NCBI GenBank assembly: GCA_021234155.1
Contig: JAJEKV010000041.1
Span: 10,003,018-10,067,017 of the forward strand
Direction of reading: 5' to 3'
From: Isoetes taiwanensis
Taxonomy: Eukaryota; Streptophyta; Lycopodiopsida; Isoetales; Isoetaceae
DNA length: 64,000 nucleotides
Shown here piece after piece: positions 33,401 through 45,229 of this stretch (positions are counted from its first letter, which is position 1; every line of letters starts with the position of its first letter). The position numbers and the translations under genes were made by a program. The notes under the pieces were generated by a model. The model saw only the letters and a program-made list of their open reading frames with translations, searched no databases and had not been told where the DNA came from.

Positions 33401-36400
33401 ACCCATCACCCCGGCAACATAGCCAGCCAGGGGAGGAGAGCCATGATGCTTTACTTGCCGAGAGACCGACATACATAGAGGGACAAAGGTCGAAACCAAA
33501 GCTGGAGAAGTGCTAGCAACCGACTTCGCCCACAAGCTCCCTAGAGGCAAATGTGAGGATCAAAAATTGACGAGCACAATCAAAGTCACCGGAGGGTACC
33601 TCAAGACAAGAAGACGGCATAGCATTGTGGAACGTGACAACGTCCAAGCCATGTGATCGAGGGGATCAAACGAGGAAGTTTGGAAGCTCGATGGAGAACC
33701 AACTAGGTGAGGCGAAATGATGACTTGCACGCTGCCTTGCATGCAACTTGGTGAACCCAAGGATGGACGATTCAAAGGACAATCAAGCAGAAGAGAACAA
33801 CCCCAGAGGGAGTATAGCCAAAGGAATCGCGGCACACCCTCAAGAGACGCCTCCAAATAGCTTCAAGTATCATGAAGGGGGAACAATTACCACCGAGAAC
33901 AGATCGAAGCGACTCAAATGTCGAAGCATCAACGCACCAAAGACACCTTTTAGTTAGAATGTGATGCAAAGCGTGTTGTGCCATAGCCGACAAACATTGA
34001 GGGCCCAAGTATATCAACGAAGTTACCCCGCAGTATGAGCCGACGTACAAATAGGAGGATATAGATCATCAACACCATTGCACCAGGAGGAGCACCGATG
34101 ACATTGCCAAGGAGTAGGTGTGCAACTCGAAGGGAGGCACAAGGGGGGACCTAATAGCTCTAGTAGTAATTGTAATTATGTAAGTTATATGATTTGCATA
34201 TATAGTTCCCTTGTTATTCCTTCTCCCCCCATAGCATAACAAATCAAAGGAAGAGATGTCAGGCAATTTGCAGGGGTGAAGCAATCAACACCCTCAACAC
34301 TCTTCGGGCAACACGATAACGACAAGAGGACTTGACGTATGAGACGTCGATGGAGTCGAAGAAACAACATCGGATACAGAGTCGCCCTTTAGCTGCCAAG
34401 ACAAAAAGTTCAAGATGAAAGATCTTTTTCAACGGCACCACCTTCAGGCTTTTGAAAAGCGGCATGGAAGATTTCAAGTGATCAACTACACCATCAAGCA
34501 ACAATGAGAGGCTTCTAACGAACAAAGTCAACCTCTACATCAAAGAGGAGCCACCGTCAAGGAGACTGAAGTATCGAGCGACTCGGAAGAACGTTACCTT
34601 GCTACTTCAAGCAGGCAACGAGTGGATGAGCTTCTAGCAAGCTCAAGCATCTAAGGCCATGGGGCCTAGTAGGTTAAATGTATGGACGGTAACATCCATA
34701 TTGGGATTGGAAGGCATTTCCAGATATTCTTGTTGAAAGAAGAAGAAGAAGAAGAGATTTTAATGTCTCGTTGAAAGGATTGCCCCAATATTGAGCTAAG
34801 CATCAAGGATTGGGAAGGAAATGCATAGGAGTGACTAAAATTATACACGCTTTGTTAACGTATTATCCAACGTATTGAAACCACTTGGTGAGATTGATCA
34901 CCTCGCTAAGAAGGAATCATTACTAGGATAATTGTTGACCATGTATAAATCTAGTACCTCCAAAAGAATAATCCAACCGAAAGAAAAGAAGTAATCTAAC
35001 AAGTCCGGCCAACTTGTTACGATGGCATCGATTCGATTGGTGGGAATATTCCAAGAGTTTAAATAACTAAGAAAGGGGGAATCTCTAGAATATAAAAGAA
35101 TAATACATGTAAGGTACATCTAAAATAAGAATTATAGTAATCAAATAGTCTTTTGAGACAAAAAGGAATTGTCGCCATGACAAAACCTTGTGGTTTAGAA
35201 TCGTTCTAATTAAGTAGGTAACCTATAACTATATTGAAATAAATGATAACATAAAATGTGCATCCGTCTTAGATGGTTATATATGTTAGCTAAGGCTAGT
35301 AAATTAATGCGCTAAGTAAGAAGCGTATAACCTCTTAAGGGGAGAGAATAGATATGATGTTGTGTAGAACGTCATTGGAAGGGTGCAGGACCATTTTCTT
35401 TTCGAAGAAAGTGGGAGGGCTCAATCTTATGATTGAACGTACTTGCATCGAATCGACCGATCCGTCGAATAGAGTTCACTCCGCAATGGCCGGGGCTTAA
35501 TAGAGCATAAGATAGATAGATAGATAGCTCGTGAGGCCTTCAACGCATATAGACCGACGTAGTAGCTAACTACACCAATGAAGTGGAGCAAAACTATGGG
35601 AGCAATGCAAATCCACCAAGTCATCTCCAAAATTACCGATGCCGGGCTCAATGGGTGGATGCGCTCTAGCCTCAGGTAAGGTGTGCGCATGCATTATAAG
35701 CTTTAATGTGTCTTATAAATAAGTTAAATATAGATCCTAATAACTGGATAGAAATTGTTGTACGTATATGTATCATAGGGAAATAAGTTAAATAACATGG
35801 TAATGAGAGGTAGCATGTTAATTAATCCCTTGCAAGGATGCAATCCCTTCCAAGGATAGCTATATGACCTCGGAGTCCTTATAAATATAAATAGAAAATA
35901 GAATTCAGATATACTTAAGTGCATCTTAGGGATATACTTCAAAGGGTAATGCAGGACCCAAGGAAGAGAATAAGAAGCACATCTAATTCTTGTGTATGAT
36001 AATTAAAAATCTTGTTTATGTTACAATAGGTCTAAATCAGAGTTATTGTTTAAATAATCGCGATCTAAAAGTCGTTAAATATTGCAAAGCTTAGAGTAAA
36101 TATAATTGTACTATCGGAAGTAATGTATCCGATACTATGATAATGTTAATTCATAAATATTACCTTAGGGTAATTATGTTAATCACGTGCATTAAAGGAG
36201 TCAGCAAAAATCGGCTCAGGCATGTCGATTTGTGTAGATTAATTCTATGTGTAGTTAAGATTAATCACGCGATGCAACCTATGCTAGGTATGGGTTGCAT
36301 GCGCTGTTACCGGCGATGAGACCACTACGGTGATCTCTAGGGCGGGTGTAATGCCAATGTAGGCATGACCGCTGCCGCTCGCTGGACGAAAGTGGAAGGT

Positions 36401-36782
36401 AGATTAGAAAGTCTACCGCCGTTCTATGGAAGTAGACGACCTCGAGAAAAGGAGGTCATTAAGGAATGCATTGATAGGAAAGGCACCTTTAGCCCCATAT
36501 ATGCTTTGATAGGAGGAATCTATCCTTCACGCCCCACGGGAAGGATATCCTCCACGCCGGGCAACTAGAGGTGTAGGCATGAGCGCATATAGGCATAATA
36601 GGACGCTGTTCCACGGCCACGATGGAAGAATCATCCTCTTCCTACGCCGAGATTAGCCATGCATTCATGTAGATAGGTGGGGTGGTCACCATATAACCAA
36701 AATTTTTGTAATAATTAATAATAGGTAGTGTCGACCGGCAGCCTAGAGCGCCCGAGGGGGCAAGGAGGTCGAAGATGAAGGC

Positions 36783-37300
36783 TTGCAACACAAAAATTTT
36801 GTATAATGTGTTGCAAGGGATGAAGAGTACCTTAGAAGTGTAAATTTTGTATGAAATTGATAAACTTTGATTAACTTAAATGTTGTATTAAGTAAGGTTA
36901 ATAATTACCTTATGATTAAGTTATGAAGTGATAAGTAATTGATAATGAAATAGTACAAGAATGTCTTAAACATTACCTTAGAGTTATTCTAATAAGTAAG
37001 ATAGTAAGTAGGCAATTATAGATATTGTAAAATTAATGCAGGATTTTAAGGTAAAGAAGATTTGCAACACAAATTTTGTTGGAATGTGTTGCAAGGAATG
37101 AAGAGTACCTTAAATAATAATTGTATATGAAATTGTTAAATTGTGATAAACTAAATGTTGTGATAATAGAAACTAATAAGTACCTTGTTTTAATAGAAGT
37201 TACTTAATTGACAAGTTATTTGATAATGTAATAGCGCAATAATTTAAAAAATATTACCTTAAGGTAATCGTAATAAATGTGTAAGTATTATAGTAGTATA
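36783..37300. repeat. 279-bp tandem repeat, two diverged units
   Basis: Units begin at 36783 and 37062. Each starts with a TTGCAACACA...TGTGTTGCAA stem-loop, followed by GGAATGAAGAGTACCTTA-like sequence and several ATTACCTTA motifs. Related ATTACCTTAGGGTAAT sequence also occurs near 36160, so the family is older and wider than these two units. Confidence 0.7.
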
Positions 37301-37384
37301 TCGTGATGCATCGTGCTGATTGCGTGTTAGGAAGATTCCAAGGTGGGGAGACCCACAATGATGTCGCGGACAAAGATCATTTCA

Positions 37385-37396
37385 AGGTGGGGAGAA
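37385..37396 (+). other. Polypurine tract
   Basis: AAGGTGGGGAGA immediately before the TGTGACG start of the LTR, in the position where second-strand priming occurs. A near-copy (CAAGGTGGGGAGA) is ~50 bp upstream (about 37340). Confidence 0.75.
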
Positions 37397-38846
37397 TGTG
37401 ACGTTCCAAAGACAAGATACCGTCCCGTGGCGATACCGCATCGCCTCGCCACGCCGCACACGCCACCCCGACCGACGGACGTACCGACGACGTAGCCAGC
37501 TAGTAGCCCCTAGGGGGCAACTTGCTAGGTATGTGCATTTCTTATTAATGTGCACATGCACATTTATTAAGGTGCACACATTTCCATGTGGGCACATTTA
37601 GGTGCACACATTTCCATGTGGGCACATTTAGGTGCACACATTTCCATGTGGGCACATTTGGCCACCTAGCCATTAAAGGCAAGTGGGCCCATTTCCAATT
37701 ATCCCACATGCCTAAAGGGGATAATTGGAAACCCTAGCCAACCCCTTGTCTATTTAAGTAGGAGAACCCTAACTTGCCCATTTTCGCTTCTAGGGTTTTA
37801 GAGCTCGCTTTGACTCAGCCCCAAGGGTCAAAACCGCCTTCCCGCACTGGCCCCGAGAGAATTGCATCATTAGTTTTCCTTGATTCGAGCATCTCAAAGG
37901 GTGGTCGAAGCTCAGTCGAGGAGGAACTCAAGGATCAGATTTAGGCAATTTAATAGTCTAAACCCCATTGCAGCCATCGAATTAGTAGGTTTAGCCTCTT
38001 AAATTGCCCATAGCAGCCCTCTAGATCTCTAGATACCAGACTCTAACTAAAGAACCTAACTCTATGATATAGATTAGATCTAGTTCTTTAGTTCTTCTGT
38101 GATGTATATGGATGATGTATCTCTATGAACTCCTTTGTATTGGGAAGGGGGTAGAGACCTAAAGCTTTGTAGTTGATGCTCCTAGAGTAGCCTCTCTAGC
38201 ACAATCGTAGATTCGCCTGTGGTACAAGATCCACACCACAAAGTTGTGGGTGAAGGGGCCGACCGGCTAAGAAGGAGGTTCATGTTCTCGACTCTTGAAC
38301 GATCCCTCCGGTGTGTAAGGCCTACCGGGATCATTGTGACTAGGTCCGATGGCTCACCACCGAAAGCGGGTGAGGCATGGACTCGACACCCGTGAAGTGG
38401 TGTACACTTTCCAAAGGTTCACCACACGGGCAAGGCCCTCTAGTCACCTTGAGTCAAGATGTAGATCTCCTCGAGGGAGTGATCCCTTCCTCGCCCCATC
38501 GAACTCGGGAAGATGAAACCCGTGAATAGCCCTTTTGGCTATGCATCCGGGCCACTCTGCCAGTCCCGACACTCTTCACCTACTCGCAAAGTGTGCACAT
38601 GGAGGGGGGCGGATGGAGGGACAACCCTAAGCCATGTTCTTATGCCAGCCAAATCCATTGCCATGAATTCGGCCCGAATGAACTGAGACCCAAGCCGCCG
38701 GGCCATTCCCTTGAGTCTGAGCCTTGGGTAGGATTCCCTATGTAATGTGCTGATCTTTGTCTATGCAGATATGTGGTGAACCATCCTTCGTGATGGTCTT
38801 ATGATGTTGATGTATGTACTACTGACATGTATATTACGCTTCCGCA
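37397..38846 (+). mobile_element. 3' LTR of a Ty3/Gypsy-like element (~1.45 kb)
   Basis: Starts TGTGACGTTCC right after a polypurine tract. It ends near TTCCGCA at 38846, after a typical U5-like stretch (TGTATGTACTACTGACATG). Contains the 30-bp triplicated repeat. The right end is inferred from the terminal CA; the partner 5' LTR is not in the window. Confidence 0.65.
37571..37660. repeat. Perfect 30-bp tandem repeat, three units
   Basis: GGTGCACACATTTCCATGTG plus GGCACATTTA, three copies in a row, identical except for the last base. It lies inside the LTR, downstream of related GTGCACATGCACA sequence. Confidence 0.97.
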
Positions 38847-38918
38847 GCTAGGTAGGCCCTGAGGGAGACAGGGTAAAGGACCCCTTCATTCTTCCCACTG
38901 GAACTCTTCAAGGTTGCA
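38847..38918. other. Junction between the LTR and the next Gypsy fragment
   Basis: Short stretch with no feature. The Gypsy pol sequence that follows lacks gag, protease and RT, so a deletion or fusion must lie hereabouts or between 38919 and ~39030. Confidence 0.4.
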
Positions 38919-40658
38919 GTGATACGTGGAGGGCCCTATATTAGCATGGAGCTGGTATGGGGGATGAACTCCTATTTGTATACAGTGAGTGCACCGTATA
39001 CGAGTAGGGGACGTCACACTAACCTCACAAAGGTTGGAAAATTTTCCAAAAGTGAAAGCAAACATATTCTGATAGATTGGAATGAGCAATGCCAAGATTC
39101 TTTTGACAAAATCATTGATGCCATCTGTAAATCTATCCTACTTAAACCTCCTGATCTAGAGAAACCTTTCAAAGCTTATATCAGTGTCACAAAAAAGGCA
39201 ATTGGTTTGGCACTGCTGCAAGAGGATCATGTGATTGCTTTTGCAAGCAAGATGTGGTCTGATACTGAATTGAGATATCCTAGGTTGGAAAAGAGTGCAA
39301 CAGCCTTAATGTTCTTGATAGAAAGACAAGGACACCTGCTTCAAAACAATCAGGTTCAAGTATTTATGAGACAAAATCCTTTGTCACTTCTTTTTGCAAA
39401 AAAGCAACCAAAGGCTAAACTATGCAGGTGGGCTTGTAAGGTCCAAGCTTATGATATTACTGTAAAGGTGGTAAAGCTAATTGAGAATCCCAGCTCTTAT
39501 CTTCCATATGTGTTATTTGAGCATGAAGATCAAGATGGTTTATGTAGTGATGATAATCTAACAAACTTGGTTTCTTTTGATGCAGAAAATACTGACTGGC
39601 AGATTGACATTAGAAATTATCTTGAGAGCAATGAGTTGCCCAAAAATTTGAGTAGCAGTCAAGAGAGGAGATTTAAAGACAAGTGCAAAAAGTTCAGGCT
39701 AATTGAGGGTGTTTTATGCAAAATTGACAAGGAGGGGATCTTGTTGAGATGTGTGGATGAGGAAGACGCCAGGATGATAATTGAAGCATGTCATGAGGGA
39801 GTGTGTGGAGGACACTTTGCAGCAGACACAACTGCAAAAAAGATTCTAAGGTCAGGATATTTTTGGCCCACTCTTTTTAAGGATTGCTATGACACTATAA
39901 AATGCTGCCATAAATGTCAGATCTTTGGTAGAAAAGCTCTACAACCAGCTGCTCTTACTACAATAACATCTCCTGGACCTTTCCAAATATGGGGTCTGGA
40001 TTTTATAGGCCCCATAGATCCACCTTCTTCAGCTCAACACCAGTTTATATTAGTGGCCACTGATTATTTTACCAAATGGGCAGAGGCAATTCCTTTGAGA
40101 GAGGCTAATGCTCAAGCCACTGCAAGATTCCTGCATGAAAATATTTGTGCCAGATTTGGCATTCCCTTTAAAATAATTTCTGACAGAGGTAGCCAGTTCA
40201 TCAACCATGCAATTGCACTTCTGCTAGCCACCTTAAAGGTCAAACACACCAAGAGTTTGTCCTATTACCCTCAAGGCAATGGCCAGGCAGTGTCAACCAA
40301 TAAGACTCTCAAATCTATTCTCAAGAAAACCATCAGCGTTTCAAAAAAAGATTGGCATTTGAAGCTCCATGATGCACTTTGGGCATATAGGACTACTATC
40401 AAAACAGCTACAAAACACACTCCTTTCAGTTTGGTGTATGGGATAGAATCAGTATTACCTATTGAGCTAAAACTTTCATCTCTCAGACTGGCTTATCAAA
40501 TAAATTTGGAAATGGATGAGGCTCTAAAAGAAAGGTTTGTGAGATTGATGCAGCTTGAAGAGCATAGATATGAGGCAGAAAATGCTGTTATGAGAAAAAA
40601 GGCTAAAGACATTGCAGCCTTTAAAGCAGCACACAAATTGCAGGGAGTCTTGAAATGG
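38919..40658 (+). CDS. Ty3/Gypsy pol fragment: RNase H and integrase (interrupted by a LINE)
   Basis: Reliable homology starts near residue 45 (DWNEQCQDSFDKI). RNase H follows with AYISVTKKAIGLALLQ and ELRYPRLEKSATAL. The integrase zinc finger is H...GGHF...C-x2-C (residues ~289-330), and the catalytic core has WGLDFIGPI and IISDRGSQF. The third acid of the DDE triad, normally in NGQAExTNK, is Val at residue 458 (40290-40292). The last codons before the LINE are VLKW, and the same frame resumes with VLKW at 43283. The ORF was therefore open when the LINE inserted. Gag, protease and most RT are missing. First ~35 residues are probably not part of the ancestral protein. Confidence 0.88.
40647..40658. 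repeat. Left target-site duplication of the nested LINE
   Basis: GTCTTGAAATGG matches GTGTTGAAGTGG at 43283-43294 with two mismatches; both encode VLKW in the Gypsy frame. Confidence 0.75.
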
Positions 40659-42667
40659 TCCATATTGGCATTCATCCTGCCCTCACTAAGCTCATTATGG
40701 GATTAAACCAAAAAGCCACTTCATGTGTTATTGTCAATGGGACTCCTTCTGTTTTTTTCCACATTCAAAGAGGGGTGAGACAAGGCTGCCCCTTGGCTCC
40801 CTACCTCTTCATAATTGCTGCTGAAGTTCTCACCAAAATGGTCCTCTCTTATCAAGACAAGGGTCTGCTCCAAGGCCTTCAAATGCCTGATTCCAATAAA
40901 CAGCTTTCCATTCTTCAATATGCTGATGATACCTTTACCATGTTGAGAGCTGATAATGACAATATGAAGAATTTTATGGACTCAGATTCTAAATTTAGTG
41001 TCTGCCTCGATCCACCTCAATTATGCTAATGTTCTATCCTAGATGGCTCATATCCGCACCTTAATACATATGGCATCAAATTTGTTCCTAATGGCCAATA
41101 CCGACTCTTTAGGCCTCCCCCTTGCGCTCATATGTCCCATAAGATTGCTTGGCACCTCCTCGATTAATAGGATCGTGAAAAAGCTTATCCTCCTTAAAGG
41201 TTCTCTCTCTCCCCGGCCGGGAGGATTTTGATTGCCAACTCTGTCCTTGCCAAGAGCCATGTCTATTTCTCTTCCGCTTTGATTGTCGACAAGGCTTCCT
41301 ATAATAAAATTGAGCAATGTATTAAAGAGTATATTTGGCAAGGTACACACCTTTCTCGCTCGGGATCACCGACTCATAGTAAAAAGTCGGGGTTTGGGAT
41401 GTAAATCCTTATTTCTACAGCCCCAAGTGCTTGGGGCCAAAACTGTGGAAAGCCATCTCCGGTTTCCAATCTCCTCGCTATGGATTTTATTAGGTTCTGG
41501 TTTAATAAAAGTAAACCCTTAGGAAGTCCCTCCCTCAAGCACCAGCTCCCAGATTCTGCTTTCTATGAGTTCAAATGTGCAGCTAATACTTCTCCTCTCC
41601 TTAGAAGTATCTTTAAAGCATGGGAGAAAGTGGCTGCTAACTTTACTCATGACAAATTGTCCAATTCAAGGAGAGATACCTCCATATTTTGGTCTCCCCA
41701 GATGGCCCCTTCCTCCTACTGCTATGGCTATCTCTGTCACCCTACATGTTACAAAAAATGGCACTCTGCCAATATTTTGCATGTCAGAGACCTCATTGAT
41801 GATGAGGAAAACTGGATTCCCTGGGAAGTGATCAAGAAGAAAGTAGGAGGGGATGCTACTCATAGATCGATATATAAGAAAGTGGTGCTCACCTACTCCC
41901 CTTTCTTAGGCAAAGATGGTACGGGGGAGAGTCACTCCCCCCTGAACTGGTTTTTCAAGGTTAAGAGGAGCTACAAAGTATCTAAGATTTACCATGCATG
42001 TCTTCCCCAAAAAAGCAGAAAGCATGCCTCTCTCCAGGGCTTATCTTCCAAGAATTTCAAGAAGATTCTTTATTCTAGTTGGAAATCCTATGCCAGCCCT
42101 AAGATAAAAGTGTTCTCTTGGCTCATCCTGCACAGTGCTATCCTGAGTAACACTAACATGATCAAGAGAAATTTTAAGACTGTCCATAGTGCTCTCTGCC
42201 AGCTTTGTAACAATCATGATGAATCTGTGCTACACATTTTCACTTGTCAAAGGATCCAGGACTTTTGGAGGTGGTTGACTCGGTCAGGCCTGAAAATCCC
42301 TGATTTCGATTCCATAACCAGTATTTCTCAATTTTTTCAGCTCCAGGATTCCAATGTCAATTGTACAGTTCTACAACTAGCCCTGTGGATTATCTGGAAA
42401 CATAGAAATAATGTGGCTTTGGCAAACAGGAAGTGTGACCTTAACTGGATGAAGCTCAATTTCCAATTTGAACTCATTAGATGTGCTATGGCTCATAAGG
42501 CCCTTAAATTGGAGAAGTTTGATACAGATTGGTTGAATTGGGGATCCTTCAAGTCTAACTTCTTTATTATTCATTCTGACTCTCTGATTAACTTGAATGC
42601 CTTTGTGGATTGCAGCCTTTTTGAACAGTGTGGTTCAGGTGTTCAGGGGATCAATCCTACCGGATGA
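40659..42667 (+). pseudogene. LINE ORF2 remnant: RT core to zf-RVT domain
   Basis: RT motifs are present: RGVRQGCPLAPYLF (about 40770-40810) and the catalytic QYADDT box (about 40917-40934), both intact. Frameshifts follow between 41010 and 41480. An open part from 41480 to 42667 then carries the connector and a zinc-binding CQLCNNHDESVLHIFTC-type motif (about 42198-42250). Not translatable as one protein. Confidence 0.85.
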
Positions 42668-43109
42668 TGTTCCTACCCACCATTCAGGGACGCCTCGTCA
42701 AGCTGTCAGAGCTACGTTTCGGCTAAAATTCTTGCTGAAGGAAGCATACAATGCACACATCCTTCACAAGTTCATTGGAGCCAACAATCGGCTTCTTACT
42801 GAAAGGCAGTTCTCTTGCTTGCGGTCTATGTATTACTACCACAAAGGCAGATGTGAGGCTGCAGCTGGTGTGTTATTGGACATTATCCAGGTACCCATTG
42901 ATGAACTGCTGCTGTTGACCCCCTCCTGGGCTGAGATTAATTGGATGGCCCCCCCTTGCTTTTCAATGCTCCTTAATGCTACACACTCTTTCCCTGATCT
43001 TCCTACCATCCCGGATTCTCTACTGAACTTATCCCCTACCCCATGTTCTGCTGCTCCCCCTCCAATCTCGCAGAACTCTGTTCCCTCCATCCCTGGCATA
43101 TGGCTGTGA
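42597..43109 (+). pseudogene. Overlapping C-terminal extension ORF of the nested LINE
   Basis: 170 codons in a different frame from the zf-RVT ORF, overlapping its last 24 codons. It contains a plausible globular segment (AYNAHILHKFIGANNRLLTE, then RQFSCLRSMYYYHKGRCEAA) and a Pro/Ser-rich end. A typical 3' UTR and A-tail follow its stop, which suggests the ancestral ORF2 ended here and a frameshift near 42600-42660 split it. No known domain recognised; the other LINE family in this window has no such extension. Confidence 0.45.
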
Positions 43110-43282
43110 AGATGGTACTATTTTGACAGTCTTCTCTCGTTGCCAATGGACAATTGGATGTTTTGTTTATATTTAATTTTCTCTGATATGGGCTCTGAGC
43201 CTTATTTTGTATGTACTTAAGTTATGATTAATATAATCCTTCCTTTTCCTCAAAAAAAAAAAAAAAGAAAAAAAAAGAGTTG

Positions 43283-43488
43283 GTGTTGAAGTGGAACAAG
43301 GCAAGGGAAGAAATAACATCCAAATTTGAGAACCTCTGGGAAGGACCATTTGAAGTAATTGGTACAGCTGGCAGAGATTCATATTGGCTGAGAGATATTG
43401 CTGATGGCAGAGAATTGATGAATCCTATCAATATTGTGCACCTAAAAAGGTATTGGCAACAACATGTTGCCCTTGCTCTATTCAATTA
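43283..43488 (+). CDS. Ty3/Gypsy integrase C-terminal end (continuation after the LINE)
   Basis: Starts with the right target-site duplication (VLKW). Continues in frame with NKAREEITSKFENLWEGPFE, the GPF/GPY motif of Gypsy integrases, then HLKRYW near the end and a TAA stop. No chromodomain follows. Confidence 0.88.
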
Positions 43489-45229
43489 AGTTTTTGGAAA
43501 GATATAGGTAGGATTAGTTAGTGCATCATTTGGGAAAAATAAAAAATAGAAAAAGGCAAAATACAAAAAAACTTGAACAAGAAGAAAACAAAAAATTAAG
43601 TTGATTTCAGTAAGTTGAGTTCTGCCTTTAAGTTTGCTGCTCGTGTGCTAACTGGTTTCTAGTGTTGCAAGGACAAAAGGACTGTGCAGGTTGTGGTCAA
43701 GTGCAGGAGTGATTTAATACTAACCATAGCTCCATGCAGGTGCATCTGAACATGTTGCTCACACATCTCTTTCATCACATCATATCATGCTTCATCATCT
43801 AGAGTTGCTGCCATCACCTCCACAACAGCAACTTCTCTAAACTAACAAGCTTTATCATCACATGCAGGTGCATCATTATGTATACTTCCATATATCATCT
43901 GATCAAGAGTTGACCTTATTACATCTGAAGACCCTCCACATCCTCATAAATTCCTAAGCTGCAGCCACACTACCATCCTGCAGCTCTTCATTACTAAAGA
44001 AATTTACTTTCCATGCAGGTTCATCTGAAAAGAGCATCATTCACATATACACTCATAATGCCAGATCTATCACTTTCAAATCCATCGGCAGGTCATTGAG
44101 TTGCCAAACATATTCTCACATTGGCAACTAGCTGGAGTTATGTCATGAAGTACAAACAGCAAGTCAAAGGGGCTGGTAGACCAGCCTTTTCTTTCAGTTT
44201 GGCATAATGCTGCCATGCTATGGCAGCATGGAAGAGCTGAGCACATGTTTGCACTAATCCTCTCACTTTGATATTGGTTTGCAAGACAATAGGGAAATGC
44301 TTCACTAGCATACATCCTTTGGTATGTGATCATTTGTGTTCTTGGCATCTTTGTGCAGTTTGACTCCTATTCCACATTCCCCATACCTTCCACCACCATA
44401 AAATACCCATTAGACTTTGAATTTCATGCATACAATTCCTTCCCAAGTCAAACTTGGCCTTGAAAATTCTTTCTAGTCAAAGTACACCTTCAAGAATCAT
44501 CCATTTGCCACACACCACTCACGCCACTTCATCACCATCAAAAAGTTCAAAGCTTCACTTGACTTGGTCATACATGTGGTCAAGAAGTCAACTTTTCATG
44601 CAACATGGTCAAAAAAAGGGTGAAAGTTGCAAAATCCCTAAGGGAAATGTCCAAAACTCAAGTGTGCCCCAGGAAATGTCAAAAAGTTGCATTTCACAAG
44701 AATTGACCCATGAAGGTGCATTCTATGTGCCAAGTCACCATACACTTCATTCCATGTGCCAAATCACCACACATCATCATTCTAATCATGCCATGTCACA
44801 TTTCCATTGCCATGTTCAAAGTCTAAATTTATTCCAAAGCTTCAAGTTTGCACTCATAAGATGATATATCACTATGCCACATCATCATTGTCACTGCCAC
44901 AATCACCATCCACATGTCACACACATCATGTCCACGTCACTTGCAATTTTGACTAGAAAGAATTTTCCAAGCCCAAGTTGATTGACACGTCATCATCACC
45001 ATTTGCCATGTCATGATCACCTAGCCTTGTCATCACCTCCACATGCCACATCATTCATTCCCTAGGTCATTCTTTGGACCAAAATTGAAAGTGCTCTTTT
45101 GCAAAAAAAGATTCCAGAATCTTCTAGAATGCAAAAAAAGATTCCCTTTGAAAAAAAGAAAATTGAAAAAAGGCCTTATTTTGAGCCTAGTATTTGCCTT
45201 CTAGGGAATCGTGCCATAGGCCTTGGGGT
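43489..45229 (+). other. Long 3' untranslated region of the Gypsy element
   Basis: No ORF of note. 43728-44040 contains several copies of a CCATGCAGGT(G/T)CATC motif, and 44440-45080 is rich in CCAC/CATCA and TGCCATGTCA-type repeats. A- and G-rich stretches at 45140-45175 could include polypurine tracts. Assigned to the element by position only. Confidence 0.4.

Larger units (their letters stand above)
29891..37396 (+). mobile_element. Degraded internal region of a Ty3/Gypsy-like element
   Basis: Ends in a polypurine tract directly before the LTR at 37397. Starts after the gap with a gag-like ORF (29960). Frames around 31037-31500 read like a gag coiled region (SNAARAILLAYRAQNVAEEP, then KYRARATDELEAQLLEDIK) and SIFIKWEEYLVTNGIKNFL, all broken by stops. 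No RT, RNase H or integrase motif could be recognised between 31.6 and 37.3 kb, so part of the interior may be foreign or too decayed. A (GATA)n run sits near 35506-35527. The left end is unknown because of the gap. Confidence 0.5.
40659..43276 (+). mobile_element. 5'-truncated LINE nested in the Gypsy element
   Basis: 2.6 kb starting within the RT domain and ending in an A-rich tail (43252-43276, one G). Flanked by a 12-bp near-perfect target-site duplication. It is of a different subfamily from the LINEs at 1-2051 and 46346-55053: the proteins share layout (RT, zf-RVT, ALWIIWKHRNNVAL block) but not close sequence. Insertion direction is the same as that of the host Gypsy ORF. Confidence 0.9.

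Noticed and set aside
31197-34531. Numerous overlapping ORFs on both strands
   Set aside because: Short, without motifs, in compositionally biased sequence. Long chance frames are expected here.
43728-44040. CATGCAGGT(G/T)CATC reiterations as a CRISPR-like array
   Set aside because: Units are short, irregularly spaced and imperfect, in a plant retroelement 3' region.
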